DNA of 64,000 bases from Synechococcus sp. UW69 (GTDB lineage Bacteria > Cyanobacteriota > Cyanobacteriia > PCC-6307 > Cyanobiaceae). The notes under the pieces were generated by a model. That model was not told where the DNA came from. It ran no database searches and worked only from the letters and a program-made list of their open reading frames with translations. Positions 10,887 to 20,391 of the stretch are shown in pieces (the stretch's first letter is position 1; each line of letters opens with the position of its first letter). The stretch spans positions 186,001-250,000 of the forward strand of contig NZ_UCNW01000009.1 of the NCBI RefSeq assembly GCF_900474185.1, written 5' to 3'. The position numbers and the translations under genes are program-made.

Positions 10887-12575
10887 ATGTCCATGATCCT
10901 CCGCCGCAGACGATCGTCCCGCAGACGCCGGCGAGATGATTTTGGCTCGACCATGGAAAGTTCAGGCCAACTGGACGTTGGTGGACGCAGCCAAGGAAGA
11001 CTGGAACGGCGTGGAGATCGCGATTGGTTCTCCATCGATCTGGACACTGGAAGCAGCTACAGCGTTGACCTGAGGGGGCAATCGCTGCTGGATCCACACC
11101 TGCGACTGCGCGATAGCCGCGGGGAAATTTTGGCGGAGATCGACGACACCCCCACCAGCCTCGACCCGAGCGTCCAATTCAAGGTCTTGCAAGGTGGACG
11201 CTTTTACCTCGATGTGGGCAGTTTCCAGGGACTTTATAGGGGGAGTTACAGCCTCTCCGCCCAACTCTTAAGGCCTGCAGAACCCAGGCCACAAGTCAAA
11301 CCTCGGCGAACATTCAGCCGCTTGGATGGCTACGGCCAGGTGAATGCCAAAGGTGCCTTTGAGGCTCTGCTTAATCGCCCCCTGATAGATCAAGCTCCCC
11401 TCGGAGGCGAGCTCTGGAACCTCGACATGATTGGCGCACCAGAGGTCTGGGCGGCCAGAACAGACGGAACCAGCACGACAGGCAAGGGCGTGACCATCGC
11501 CGTGGTCGACACCGGCATCGACTACAACCATCGCGAGTTTAAGGGGCGCATTGGGGCGGGCTACGACTTCGTTGATGGCGATTCCATCGCCGAAGACGCC
11601 AACGGCCATGGAACCCATGTCGCCGGCACAATCGCAGCGGCCAAGGACGGTCGTGGCATCACCGGAGTCGCGCACGACGCGACGATCATGCCCATTCGCG
11701 TCCTCGATCAGGACGGTGCGGGTTATCTCTCCGATGTCATTCGAGGCATTCGCTGGGCCACGAACAATGGCGCCGATGTCATCAACCTCTCCCTCGGCGG
11801 AGCGGGCTACAGCCAAACCATGGCAGATGCCATCCGCCATGCCTCCCGCCGCGGCACGGTAGTGGTGATGGCTGCTGGCAATTCGGAAGGAGCCTCACCT
11901 GAATATCCAGCCGCCCATTCCATCGAGCACGGAATCGCGGTGGGTGCTGTCCATCGTGATGGGCGCCTCGCCAATTTTTCCAATCGCGCTGGATCACAAC
12001 CTCTTGATTACGTCACGGCTCCCGGCGTCGGAATCGCATCCACGCTGCCCGGTAATCGCTACGGCCGCTTCAGCGGCACCTCCATGGCAGCACCCCATGT
12101 AGCTGGCATTGCAGGGTTGCTGAAAAGCCACAACAGCAAGCTGAGCAGCGATGCCGTTGAAGATTTGATCACTGGTACGACGCAAGGGAGCTCCACCACC
12201 GATGGAAACCAAGCCGGCAATCAGCGCACGGGGCCGAGATCACTCGGGTCACGGGTGATCACATTGGACAACATCGACAGCTTCAGTACTGAAGCTTTGA
12301 CAGACCCTCTGATTGGAAGCCTGAGCGGCAACAGCAAACGTCGGCAAGCAACGACGCGAACCATGAACCGCAGAATTCGACGCGATCAGGGTAACTATGC
12401 AGCCATCGACAACTTCACCAGCCTCGACAAACGAGATCATCTGTTCGCCAGCGTTGACTTCAACAACGCGCCAGTCTCCGATCAACGCGATCTTCTTCGA
12501 GACTTACTCGCCAACAACCACTTCGACTACTTCGAGCTCGATCAAGTGGTCCAGCTTGATGCCGTCCTCGCGTAA
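10887..12575 (+). CDS. subtilisin-like serine protease (S8) with N-terminal PPC-like beta domain
   Basis: A 562-residue protein. It has an Arg-rich start (LRRRRSSRRRRRDD), then a domain of about 95 residues resembling the PPC beta-sandwich (DRDWFSIDLDTGSSYSVDL through GRFYLDVGSFQG). The S8 catalytic domain follows with Asp208 (AVVDTGIDYNH), His241 (NGHGTHVAGT) and Ser399 (FSGTSMAAPHVAG), all intact. The last 130 or so residues are not recognised. No Sec or Tat signal peptide is visible, so the protein is either intracellular or exported by another route. Placing a PPC domain before the catalytic domain is the less common order. Confidence 0.88.
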   Translation: MSMILRRRRSSRRRRRDDFGSTMESSGQLDVGGRSQGRLERRGDRDWFSIDLDTGSSYSVDLRGQSLLDPHLRLRDSRGEILAEIDDTPTSLDPSVQFKVLQGGRFYLDVGSFQGLYRGSYSLSAQLLRPAEPRPQVKPRRTFSRLDGYGQVNAKGAFEALLNRPLIDQAPLGGELWNLDMIGAPEVWAARTDGTSTTGKGVTIAVVDTGIDYNHREFKGRIGAGYDFVDGDSIAEDANGHGTHVAGTIAAAKDGRGITGVAHDATIMPIRVLDQDGAGYLSDVIRGIRWATNNGADVINLSLGGAGYSQTMADAIRHASRRGTVVVMAAGNSEGASPEYPAAHSIEHGIAVGAVHRDGRLANFSNRAGSQPLDYVTAPGVGIASTLPGNRYGRFSGTSMAAPHVAGIAGLLKSHNSKLSSDAVEDLITGTTQGSSTTDGNQAGNQRTGPRSLGSRVITLDNIDSFSTEALTDPLIGSLSGNSKRRQATTRTMNRRIRRDQGNYAAIDNFTSLDKRDHLFASVDFNNAPVSDQRDLLRDLLANNHFDYFELDQVVQLDAVLA

Positions 12576-12578
12576 TCC

Positions 12579-13433
12579 ATGCGCAGCGTTGCTCTGCTAG
12601 GCACCGGTCTGCTCGGCGAAGCCATCGGCCGACGCCTCCTACAACAAGGCGTTTCTCTGTTCGTCTGGAACCGCTCCCAGGAACGCTCCAACGCTTTGAT
12701 CGACGCAGGCGCTCAAGCCCTGAGCAGCCCCTGTGAGGCCCCACACAGTTGCAACAGCGTGATCACTGTGCTGCGCGACGGGCCGGTCACAGCCGCAGTC
12801 TTAAAAGACATCGGACACCTCGATGGCTCCACCTTGATCACGATGGGAACTGTGGGGATCACAGAAAGTCAGTCGCTGGCCAGACAAGCCGCTCAGCAAG
12901 GGGGGCACTATCTCGAGGCCCCGGTACTCGGCAGCAAACCACAAGCGCTCAACGGATCACTGCTGGTGATGGCCGGCGGCGAAGCCCAAGTCTTCGAAGA
13001 ACAACAACCGCTTCTCTCTCATCTATCCCAAGAGCCCCTCCTCGTGGGCCCCGTTGGCAGCGGCGCTGCCACCAAGCTGGCCCTCAATCAATTGATCGCC
13101 AGCCTTACCCATAGCTTTTCCCTTTCCCTTCAACTGATCCAACGGGCCGGTGTCCCTGTGGAGACGTTCATGAATATCTTGCGAACGTCAGCGCTGTACG
13201 CCCCCACCTTCGACAAAAAGCTGCAACGGATGCTTGATCACAATTACGCCGATCCCAACTTCAGCACCGCCTTGCTGCGCAAAGACCTACGCCTGTTCCT
13301 GGAGGAAGCCACAACCGCTGGCCTCCAAGAGCATGGGCTCACCGGTTTGCTCAGCCTGCTTGAGCAAGCCAAGGGCACCGACCTGGACGACCAGGACTAC
13401 TGCGCACTGCACGAGCTCACCGTCTTGCCATGA
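12579..13433 (+). CDS. beta-hydroxyacid dehydrogenase family protein (6PGDH/3-hydroxyisobutyrate type)
   Basis: A 284-residue NAD(P)-dependent enzyme. The dinucleotide loop is [17 protein letters not shown] at the N terminus, followed by WNRS, which suggests an NADP preference. The substrate loop [20 protein letters not shown] matches the family's DAPVSGG region. The catalytic lysine lies in [13 protein letters not shown], about residue 166. Substrates in this family include 3-hydroxyisobutyrate, glyoxylate, succinic semialdehyde and tartronate semialdehyde, and the sequence does not decide. It overlaps queC by four bases. Confidence 0.82.
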   Translation: MRSVALLGTGLLGEAIGRRLLQQGVSLFVWNRSQERSNALIDAGAQALSSPCEAPHSCNSVITVLRDGPVTAAVLKDIGHLDGSTLITMGTVGITESQSLARQAAQQGGHYLEAPVLGSKPQALNGSLLVMAGGEAQVFEEQQPLLSHLSQEPLLVGPVGSGAATKLALNQLIASLTHSFSLSLQLIQRAGVPVETFMNILRTSALYAPTFDKKLQRMLDHNYADPNFSTALLRKDLRLFLEEATTAGLQEHGLTGLLSLLEQAKGTDLDDQDYCALHELTVLP

Positions 13434-14110
13434 GTCAACGCACCGCGATTGCTCTGCTCTCAGGAGGGCTGGATTCCGCCACAGCTGCAGCTCTTGCACT
13501 TGAAGCCGGCGATCGTGTCATCGGCCTTTCCTTCGACTATGGCCAGAGGCATCGCCGCGAATTGAACGCCGCCACTGCCGTCGCACAGCACCTTGGATTG
13601 GCGGAACACCACTGCATCGCTGTGAATCTGGCCAGCTGGGGGGGCTCGGCGCTCACCGATGCAACGATCAGCATTCCGACCGAAGGTGTGGAGGAGGGAA
13701 TCATCCCCACCACCTATGTGCCCGGCCGCAATACGGTTTTCATTGCAGTCGGACTCAGCCTGGCCGAAGCCCGGGGCGCCGAACGGCTGGTGCTTGGCGT
13801 GAATGCTGTCGATTACTCCGGCTATCCCGACTGTCGCCCCGACTATCTCGACACGTTCCAGGAGCTGGCGGCTCTGTCAAGCAAATCAGGGCGAGAAGGT
13901 CGTGGCACGAAGCTGTGGGCCCCCTTGGTGCACTGGAGCAAAACGCGCATCGTGGAAGAGGCACTACGCCTGGGCGTGCCGATCGAAACCACATGGAGCT
14001 GCTACGGCGGAGGCAGCTCTCCCTGCGGCGTGTGCGACAGCTGCCGCATCCGTGATGCGGCACTGCGGGAGGCAGGACGGCCGGACCTCTGCAGCCAAGC
14101 GATTGAATGA
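13430..14110 (+). CDS. queC: 7-cyano-7-deazaguanine synthase
   Basis: A 226-residue ATP-dependent enzyme converting carboxydeazaguanine to preQ0. The PP-loop [17 protein letters not shown] is at the N terminus. The C-terminal zinc site is [15 protein letters not shown], with four cysteines spaced as in characterised QueC. It overlaps the preceding dehydrogenase gene at its start and pabB at its end, each by four bases, so this is a tight run. It complements queE at 10126. Confidence 0.95.
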   Translation: MSQRTAIALLSGGLDSATAAALALEAGDRVIGLSFDYGQRHRRELNAATAVAQHLGLAEHHCIAVNLASWGGSALTDATISIPTEGVEEGIIPTTYVPGRNTVFIAVGLSLAEARGAERLVLGVNAVDYSGYPDCRPDYLDTFQELAALSSKSGREGRGTKLWAPLVHWSKTRIVEEALRLGVPIETTWSCYGGGSSPCGVCDSCRIRDAALREAGRPDLCSQAIE

Positions 14111-15405
14111 TCAGCCCAAAGCGGTGTGAACTGCCCTGGCAGGAGCCCCAAGCCATGGCCCGAATCCTCAGGGCCAAGCATGGAGAACAAGGCCTGGTAT
14201 GGCTGGATGGCGACGGAAGTGAGCTGGGCAGATGGGCAACCCTGGCCGTCGCCCCCCAGGAGATCATCTGCTGCCGGGGCCTCCCCGGAGAACCAGGAGC
14301 GACCAATCCCTTCAACGCTCTGCGTGGACTAGCCCCAGGACATTGGTGCGGCTGGCTGAGCTACGAAGCCGCCGCTTGGGTGGAACCAGGAAACCCCTGG
14401 GCCAGCGATGGCATGGCCACGCTTTGGATCGCCCGCCACGATCCGGTGCTGCGATTTGATCTCCAACAGCGCAAGGTGTGGATCGAAGCCACCAGCACGG
14501 CTGCTCTGGAGAGCCTGGCCCAAGAATTGGTCCCTAGCGCTCAGCAACCCAGGGCCGAGACCGTATCGATTCCGCTCGCAGCATGGCGTCACCACACCAC
14601 AACAGAGCAGTACGCCGCAGGCGTGCAACGCATCCGTGATCTGATCGCAGCCGGCGATCTCTTCCAGGCCAATCTCACGGCGTGTTGCAGCACAGCCTGG
14701 CCCCAGGAAAGCAGTGCCATTGAACTGTTTCTCACCCTGCGGAACGCCTGTCCTGCCCCTTTTGCAGGACTGATCATCAGTGATCAAAACGAAGCGTTGT
14801 TGTCCTCTTCACCGGAGCGATTTCTGCAGGTGAGTGCCCAGGGAGCCGTGCAAACCCGGCCGATCAAAGGCACCAGGCCGCGCCATTCCGAACCCGAACA
14901 GGATGCGAACCTCGCCGCAGAACTTGTCTGCAGCGACAAAGATCGCGCGGAGAACGTGATGATCGTCGACTTGTTGCGGAACGACCTCGGTCGTACCTGC
15001 CAGCCGGGTTCAATCCAGGTTCCCCAACTGGTAGGCCTCGAAAGTTATGCCTCAGTGCATCACCTCACTTCGGTTGTGGAGGGTCAACTGAAAGCCGGGT
15101 TGAGTTGGGTCGATCTCTTGGAAACCTGTTGGCCTGGGGGGTCGATTAGTGGGGCACCCAAACTTCGGGCATGCCAACGTCTGCATGAGCTCGAGCCCAC
15201 CAGTCGCGGTCCTTACTGCGGATCTCTCCTCCGAATCGACTGGGATGGCAGCTTCGACAGCAACATCCTGATCCGATCTCTCCTCCGACAGGGCGACACC
15301 CTCCGAGCCCATGCTGGCTGCGGAATTGTGGCCGACTCGGATCCCCTCGGCGAAGCGGAGGAGTTGATGTGGAAACTGCAGCCGCTGCTGGAGGCACTGA
15401 CATGA
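14107..15405 (+). CDS. pabB: aminodeoxychorismate synthase component I
   Basis: A 432-residue chorismate-using enzyme. The motif [20 protein letters not shown] has Lys where anthranilate synthases have Ala, which marks it as PabB rather than TrpE. The remaining signatures are [18 protein letters not shown] and [12 protein letters not shown]. It adds ammonia to chorismate, giving 4-amino-4-deoxychorismate for folate. The glutaminase partner PabA is not in this window. The next gene, pabC, overlaps by four bases. Confidence 0.9.
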   Translation: MISPKRCELPWQEPQAMARILRAKHGEQGLVWLDGDGSELGRWATLAVAPQEIICCRGLPGEPGATNPFNALRGLAPGHWCGWLSYEAAAWVEPGNPWASDGMATLWIARHDPVLRFDLQQRKVWIEATSTAALESLAQELVPSAQQPRAETVSIPLAAWRHHTTTEQYAAGVQRIRDLIAAGDLFQANLTACCSTAWPQESSAIELFLTLRNACPAPFAGLIISDQNEALLSSSPERFLQVSAQGAVQTRPIKGTRPRHSEPEQDANLAAELVCSDKDRAENVMIVDLLRNDLGRTCQPGSIQVPQLVGLESYASVHHLTSVVEGQLKAGLSWVDLLETCWPGGSISGAPKLRACQRLHELEPTSRGPYCGSLLRIDWDGSFDSNILIRSLLRQGDTLRAHAGCGIVADSDPLGEAEELMWKLQPLLEALT

Positions 15406-16214
15406 CCTCATCCATTGCCTGGATCGATGGCCAATGGGGAACTGCAGCAAGCCTGAAGCTTCCCCTCGACGACAGGGCCCTGCTCCTGGCCGATGGCCTC
15501 TTCGAAACCGTGCTGGTCCGCAACGGCCAGCCACAACTTCTGCAGGAGCACCTGCAGCGATGGAGCGACAGTGCTGCGCGGCTGGGCATGGATGCACCTC
15601 CCGAGCGCGACACGCTGGAGCCTCTGATTGAAGACGCGATTCAACGCAGCAAGCTGAACGCAGCCGATGGAGCCCTGCGGCTCAACTGGAGCCGTGGCAG
15701 CACACCCCAGCGCGGAATCGGGCTTCCAGCCTCAGGACACCACCGCTTTTGGCTCACGCTCCAGCCCTGCACGCCGACGTTTTCACCCGTCAACACCATC
15801 ACCAGTCGCCATGAGCGCCGCAATACCTCCAGCCGGCTGAGCCATTGCAAAACATTCGCCTACGGACAAGCCATTCAGGCCCGTAGGGAAGCGCAGGAGC
15901 AAGGGGCTGACGATGCCCTGCTTTTGAACACTGCTGGGGCCATGTGCTGTGGAACGGCAGCCAACCTGTTGATCCGGCGTCGCGGACAGTGGCTCACACC
16001 AGCACTCAGCAGCGGCTGTCTTCCGGGCGTGATGAGGGGCCGCGCTCTGAGCCAGGGCGTTGCAATGGAAACCGAGCTGGAGGCCGAGTTCGAGGCAGAT
16101 GATCAGGCCGTTCTGATCAACAGCCTCAGCTGTCGACCGATCGCATCCCACAACGGCAAAACCTTGGCTGCAATGACTGGTGCATTGGAGGTATGGCAAT
16201 CCCTGCTCCATTGA
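15402..16214 (+). CDS. pabC: class IV aminotransferase, probable 4-amino-4-deoxychorismate lyase
   Basis: A 270-residue fold-type IV PLP protein. The PLP lysine is expected in HCKTFAYGQAIQARREA, and GADDALLLNTAGAMCCGTAA corresponds to the cofactor phosphate-binding stretch. Its position directly after pabB, with an ATGA overlap at 15402-15405, argues for ADC lyase, releasing p-aminobenzoate and pyruvate, rather than a branched-chain or D-amino acid aminotransferase. The usual ETSxSN motif is degenerate (CCGTAANLL). Confidence 0.85.
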   Translation: MTSSIAWIDGQWGTAASLKLPLDDRALLLADGLFETVLVRNGQPQLLQEHLQRWSDSAARLGMDAPPERDTLEPLIEDAIQRSKLNAADGALRLNWSRGSTPQRGIGLPASGHHRFWLTLQPCTPTFSPVNTITSRHERRNTSSRLSHCKTFAYGQAIQARREAQEQGADDALLLNTAGAMCCGTAANLLIRRRGQWLTPALSSGCLPGVMRGRALSQGVAMETELEAEFEADDQAVLINSLSCRPIASHNGKTLAAMTGALEVWQSLLH

Positions 16215-16241
16215 TCAGGATGAGGCAAACGGCTTGGCGCC

Positions 16242-17798
16242 ATGGCACTGCAACGTGACCTCAGCCTCACCAACCTGATCTTGGCGGTGGTGACTGGCAC
16301 CATCGGTTCCGGTTGGCTGTTCGCGCCTTACTTCACCGCCAAACTCGCGGGGGGAGGAAGCCTGCTGGCGTGGAGTGTCGGCGGATTGATGGCCTTCCTG
16401 CTGGCACTCGTTTTTGCAGAGCTGGGATCGGTTGTCCCCAGTTCCGGGGCACTGGCGCAGATTCCGTTGCTGAGCCACGGCCGCCTGTCTGGATTCATAG
16501 GAGGCTGGGCCGTCTGGCTGTCGTACGTCGCACTTCCAGCGGTTGAACTGCTGGCTCTGCTCGAATACCTCTCATCGAGCCTGCCTTGGCTAACCGTCCA
16601 GCACAACGGTGGCGAAGAACTCAGCCTTGCTGGCCATGCCGTGGCAGTGCTGCTGCTGATCCTGCTCTGCTGGATCAATCTCAACGGCATCCGTAGCCTT
16701 GCGCGGTGGATCGACAACCTCACCTGGTGGAAGCTGATTGTTCCAGTGGGCGTCGCGATCACTCTGATGCTGATTAGCGGTCACTGGGGCAACCTGCGAC
16801 TTCCTGTAGGTGGAACACAGGGCGCCGATGTTGTTCAGGCCGTTGGCAGTGGTGGAGTGCTGTTCAGCCTGCTGGGCTTTCGCACCGCCATGGATCTGGC
16901 CGGGGAAGCGCGCAGGCCCAGTCGCGATGTGCCCCTCGCCATGGGGCTCGGCTTGGGAATTTGTCTGGCGATTTATCTGTTGCTGCAGCTCAGCTTTCTG
17001 GTCAGCGTTCCTCCTGACCAGCTGACTAACGGCTGGCACAGCCTCAGCCTGAGCGCCCATGGAGGCCCCATCGTTGCTCTCGCCATGGGGCTCGGTCTCA
17101 GTTGGATGGTCACCCTGCTGCTGATTGATGCTGTCGTGTCTCCGGGAGCGACAGCCCTCACATATGTCGGTGTCTCAGCCCGAATCAGCTGGATGATGGG
17201 GGAATGCGGCCTCGTCCCTAAAGCTCTAGGGCAGCTGAATCGCCAAGGGGTTCCCCACGTTGCACTGATCCTGAGCACCCTGGTTAGCGCCCTAATGCTG
17301 GCGGTAGGCCCTGGGTGGCAGAGCATCGTGAGCTTTCTCACCTCCACGTTGATCATCGCTCTAGCCACTGGCCCGATCAGCTTGATGGCGTTACGGCGAC
17401 AGCTCCCGAATGCCCCCCGCGGCTACCAACTCCCCATGGCGTCATGGTTGTGCCCCCTGAGTTTTGTGATGGTCACCTGGGCCATCAGCTGGTGTGGACG
17501 AAGCGCCCTTGAAGGAGCTGTGCTCTGCATCGGCATTCCAACGCTGCTGTTCGTCGTCCATCGCCGTTGGACGGGCATCGACATGGACGTTCGTTCGGCT
17601 CTCTGGTGGCCGCTGTACTTAGGACTTCTGGTGGTGAACACCGAGCTCTTTGGCGACGGAGGTCTGCTGCAACTACCGCAGGCGGGGCAACTGCTGGTAC
17701 TGGCGGGCATAGCACTTGGCGTAATGCCCTTAGCGGTCTTCTCCGCCCTGACCGAAGCATCTCCCCACGCCCAGCTGGAAGGCACCTCCACGACCTAG
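16242..17798 (+). CDS. APC-superfamily amino acid permease
   Basis: A 518-residue membrane protein with about 12-14 hydrophobic segments. The N-terminal substrate/ion site of APC transporters is present in helix 1 (AVVTGTIGSGWLFAPYFTAK). GFRTAMDLAGEARRPSRDVP matches the conserved loop after helix 6. It probably moves an amino acid or amine across the inner membrane. The substrate cannot be read from sequence. It converges with gpgP, the two stops overlapping by four bases. Confidence 0.85.
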   Translation: MALQRDLSLTNLILAVVTGTIGSGWLFAPYFTAKLAGGGSLLAWSVGGLMAFLLALVFAELGSVVPSSGALAQIPLLSHGRLSGFIGGWAVWLSYVALPAVELLALLEYLSSSLPWLTVQHNGGEELSLAGHAVAVLLLILLCWINLNGIRSLARWIDNLTWWKLIVPVGVAITLMLISGHWGNLRLPVGGTQGADVVQAVGSGGVLFSLLGFRTAMDLAGEARRPSRDVPLAMGLGLGICLAIYLLLQLSFLVSVPPDQLTNGWHSLSLSAHGGPIVALAMGLGLSWMVTLLLIDAVVSPGATALTYVGVSARISWMMGECGLVPKALGQLNRQGVPHVALILSTLVSALMLAVGPGWQSIVSFLTSTLIIALATGPISLMALRRQLPNAPRGYQLPMASWLCPLSFVMVTWAISWCGRSALEGAVLCIGIPTLLFVVHRRWTGIDMDVRSALWWPLYLGLLVVNTELFGDGGLLQLPQAGQLLVLAGIALGVMPLAVFSALTEASPHAQLEGTSTT

Positions 17799-18586
17799 AT
17801 CCTGAGAATCCGGCGCACAGCCTCATCCCAACCGGTGGCATGGGGGGCGCCGGCCAACTCAAATCGTCCAGCAGCGATGCCGGAACACAACTCCGGGTGA
17901 GGGCCATCGGGCCCTGGAACAACAACAGCGACATCGGCCACCTCGAGCAGCGGCAGATCGTTGGGGGAATCTCCCAAAGCCAAGACCTTCACCTGCTGAG
18001 CACCCAAATGTCGCTTCAGGGTTGCCAAGGCCTTGCCTTTGCTGATGTCAGGGCCCAACAGATGCCCCATGCGATTGCCCTGCACCACCGTGAGATCCAT
18101 CCGCTGCGCTAAGGCTTCAAGTCGGCGCCGCCCCTCCGCCGAGGGCGGAACGAACGGCACACTGCAGCAACGCCGCTGGGCCTGGCGCAAGGACTCGCCG
18201 CCGAGCCCCAACAACTGCTGACCTTCTTCCTCGCTGAGTTCATCCAAGGGACGTAGCGGCTCACCCAACTCACGCTGGAGATGCTGCAACTGGGGTTTCA
18301 GCTCCGTCCAACCAGGGCCCAGCGGCAACTCCCAGGCATCCCCCTCAGGGGTTTCACCGTGCACGGCTCCGCCGTTTTCAACGATGTATGGATCATGAAG
18401 CCCCGCTTCTGCGCGAAAGCCACGCACCTCCTCCGCCGTTTTACTGGTGCACGGAATCACAGGAATCCTGCGCTCTTGCAGCTGGCGGATCAGATCCTTT
18501 GCGGGAGACCAGTCGTAGGTGTGATCCAGCAACGTGCCGTCGAGATCGGTCACCACCCACCACGTCAACTCGACCTTCGCGGTCAT
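17795..18586 (-). CDS. gpgP: glucosyl-3-phosphoglycerate phosphatase (HAD-IIB, MpgP-like)
   Basis: A 263-residue HAD-IIB phosphatase. Motif I is VVTDLDGTLLDHTYDW, motif II falls around IPCTSKTAEEV, and the C-terminal Asp motif is VLALGDSPNDLPLL. This is the mannosyl-3-phosphoglycerate phosphatase family. With gpgS nearby the substrate is probably glucosyl-3-phosphoglycerate, giving glucosylglycerate. The start at ATG 18586 overlaps the stop of the upstream phosphorylase-like gene (ATGA), so translation is coupled. Confidence 0.88.
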   Translation of the reverse strand: MTAKVELTWWVVTDLDGTLLDHTYDWSPAKDLIRQLQERRIPVIPCTSKTAEEVRGFRAEAGLHDPYIVENGGAVHGETPEGDAWELPLGPGWTELKPQLQHLQRELGEPLRPLDELSEEEGQQLLGLGGESLRQAQRRCCSVPFVPPSAEGRRRLEALAQRMDLTVVQGNRMGHLLGPDISKGKALATLKRHLGAQQVKVLALGDSPNDLPLLEVADVAVVVPGPDGPHPELCSGIAAGRFELAGAPHATGWDEAVRRILRI

Positions 18587-20340
18587 GGCTGAACCAACCA
18601 ATGCACCGCATAAGGCTCTAGCGAATGCAACTGATGTGGTGCGAACACATGACCGCTCAGGCAATCGGCCCATGGCTGGTTCACATCACCCCCCAAGCGA
18701 CCGAGGCGCAAGCTCAGCCGCGATGCCGTCATGTTGTGAACAGCCACCAACGTTTCCCCCCCATAGGAACGCTGCAGGATGACGCGATCAAGGCGATCAG
18801 CGCTCAGCACCTGCATAGGGGCATCAGGATGCAAGGCCAGATGAACAGCCCTTTCGGCAAGCGCCCGCTTCAGCACCGGAAGCAGCGCCGATGCATCGGC
18901 ATCAGGATCCGCCAGGCGTCGCTCCAAGGCCTGGGCCGTGAATTGGGGCCGATTGAGATCCCGTCGATGACCCGTCCGACGAAAACGAGTTAGATCATTG
19001 GGAGCCGCCAAAAGAGCCGGCAGATAGAACGCGGGAACCCCTGGCAAGGCCAGGATCATGAGTTGGGTGAGCAGAAACCGCTCCCGTTGGAGATAGGTGG
19101 GATCAATCCCCCCATCCGCCATGGCACTCCACCAACTGATGTTGATCTCGTAGGGAACTTCTTCCCCAGAACTGAGCATCCTGTGGCTGACCAATCCACC
19201 CCGTTGCTCACAGCCGATCAACAGTTGAAGCAAACGTTTCTGGGACATCAGTCCCTCCAGCGGCCTTAAGCCGATGCCGTCATGACAGGCGGTGAAGTTG
19301 AGCAACCCCGTCTGCTGCGGAAGGTCGGGCCATCGACTTAACCAGGCATTCAGGAGATCGGCACGGCCACTGACGCTGGCCTCCAGCAGCAAGGGTGGCA
19401 GTGGAAAGTTGTAGGCCAGATGCGCTTCATCACCACTTCTCAGGTACGAGAGGTTTTCCTGCTCCGGCACGTTGGTCTCGGTGACCACAACGCCATCCGA
19501 TCCCACCTGGTCGAGGAGCAGGCGAAGCACCTGGACCAGTTGATGCGCCTCAGGCAGATGAATGCATGAGGTGTTGGGCTGCTTCCAGACAAAACCCACT
19601 GCATCCAGACGGATCCAACGCACCCCATGCCGGGCCATGCGCTGCATCAGACGGGCAAAGCCCAGCAGCACCTCCGCACTGCGCCAGTTGAGATCCACCT
19701 GATCCGGGCCAAAGGTGGTCCAAACCTGACGCGCACCTTTTGGCCCCCTCAACTGCGTGAACAGATTGGAGCTGCGGGGACGAACGACATCTGACCAACA
19801 CGGGTCGGGCGCAGCCTCCAGCACACAAGAGCGACCGGGATCTTCATCCCGCATGAACTGCTGCACCCAAGGATGAGACGCCGACACATGGTTGAGAACG
19901 AGATCGGCCATGAGCCTTCTCCCCTGGGCCAGGGCGGCCAGGTCGCTCCAATCGCCGAAACGCTTCTCAAGGGACGTGTGACTGGCCACCGCAAACCCTC
20001 CATCACTGGTGGATTGCAGGAACGGCAACACATGAATCACTGCTGCAAAGGGGTGCAGATGGCGATTCACAAAGGACTTCAAGGCTTGAAGACCAGGCAC
20101 ACCGTCATCAACAACCGTGTCGGCATAGGTGATCAAGACCACATCGCGGCCATCCCAACGCTCAACACGTCGCGCCGCATCTGTCTCGATATCGCCATCT
20201 GCAGACGATTCGCTCAAGATCTGCAGCAATTGCGACGACAACTCCTTGCCATCCCCGGAAGAATCGTTCGGGTACAAATTGCCAAGCAGGTTCCGCAGCG
20301 TCTCTTCGCGCGGGGGCTGCATTGCCTTCCTCCTCAACAC
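18583..20340 (-). CDS. GH13_18 sucrose phosphorylase-like enzyme, possible glucosylglycerate phosphorylase
   Basis: A 585-residue (alpha/beta)8 glycoside hydrolase. Signatures are DLVLNHVSASHPWVQQF, WIRLDAVGFVWK with the nucleophile Asp, VVTETNVPEQENLSYL with the acid/base Glu, and FTACHDGIGLRPLEGL with the transition-state Asp. This is the sucrose-phosphorylase subfamily, which also contains glucosylglycerate phosphorylases. Lying between gpgP and gpgS, a role in phosphorolysis of glucosylglycerate is the simplest inference. Sucrose phosphorylase is the alternative. The start is ATG 20340 or 20322. It is divergent from gpgS with about 50 bases between. Confidence 0.82.
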   Translation of the reverse strand: MLRRKAMQPPREETLRNLLGNLYPNDSSGDGKELSSQLLQILSESSADGDIETDAARRVERWDGRDVVLITYADTVVDDGVPGLQALKSFVNRHLHPFAAVIHVLPFLQSTSDGGFAVASHTSLEKRFGDWSDLAALAQGRRLMADLVLNHVSASHPWVQQFMRDEDPGRSCVLEAAPDPCWSDVVRPRSSNLFTQLRGPKGARQVWTTFGPDQVDLNWRSAEVLLGFARLMQRMARHGVRWIRLDAVGFVWKQPNTSCIHLPEAHQLVQVLRLLLDQVGSDGVVVTETNVPEQENLSYLRSGDEAHLAYNFPLPPLLLEASVSGRADLLNAWLSRWPDLPQQTGLLNFTACHDGIGLRPLEGLMSQKRLLQLLIGCEQRGGLVSHRMLSSGEEVPYEINISWWSAMADGGIDPTYLQRERFLLTQLMILALPGVPAFYLPALLAAPNDLTRFRRTGHRRDLNRPQFTAQALERRLADPDADASALLPVLKRALAERAVHLALHPDAPMQVLSADRLDRVILQRSYGGETLVAVHNMTASRLSLRLGRLGGDVNQPWADCLSGHVFAPHQLHSLEPYAVHWLVQP

Positions 20341-20391
20341 CGTTCAGGTATGGGGCAGGACTCTGACCTCTGTTGTTGCATCGAACACCAC

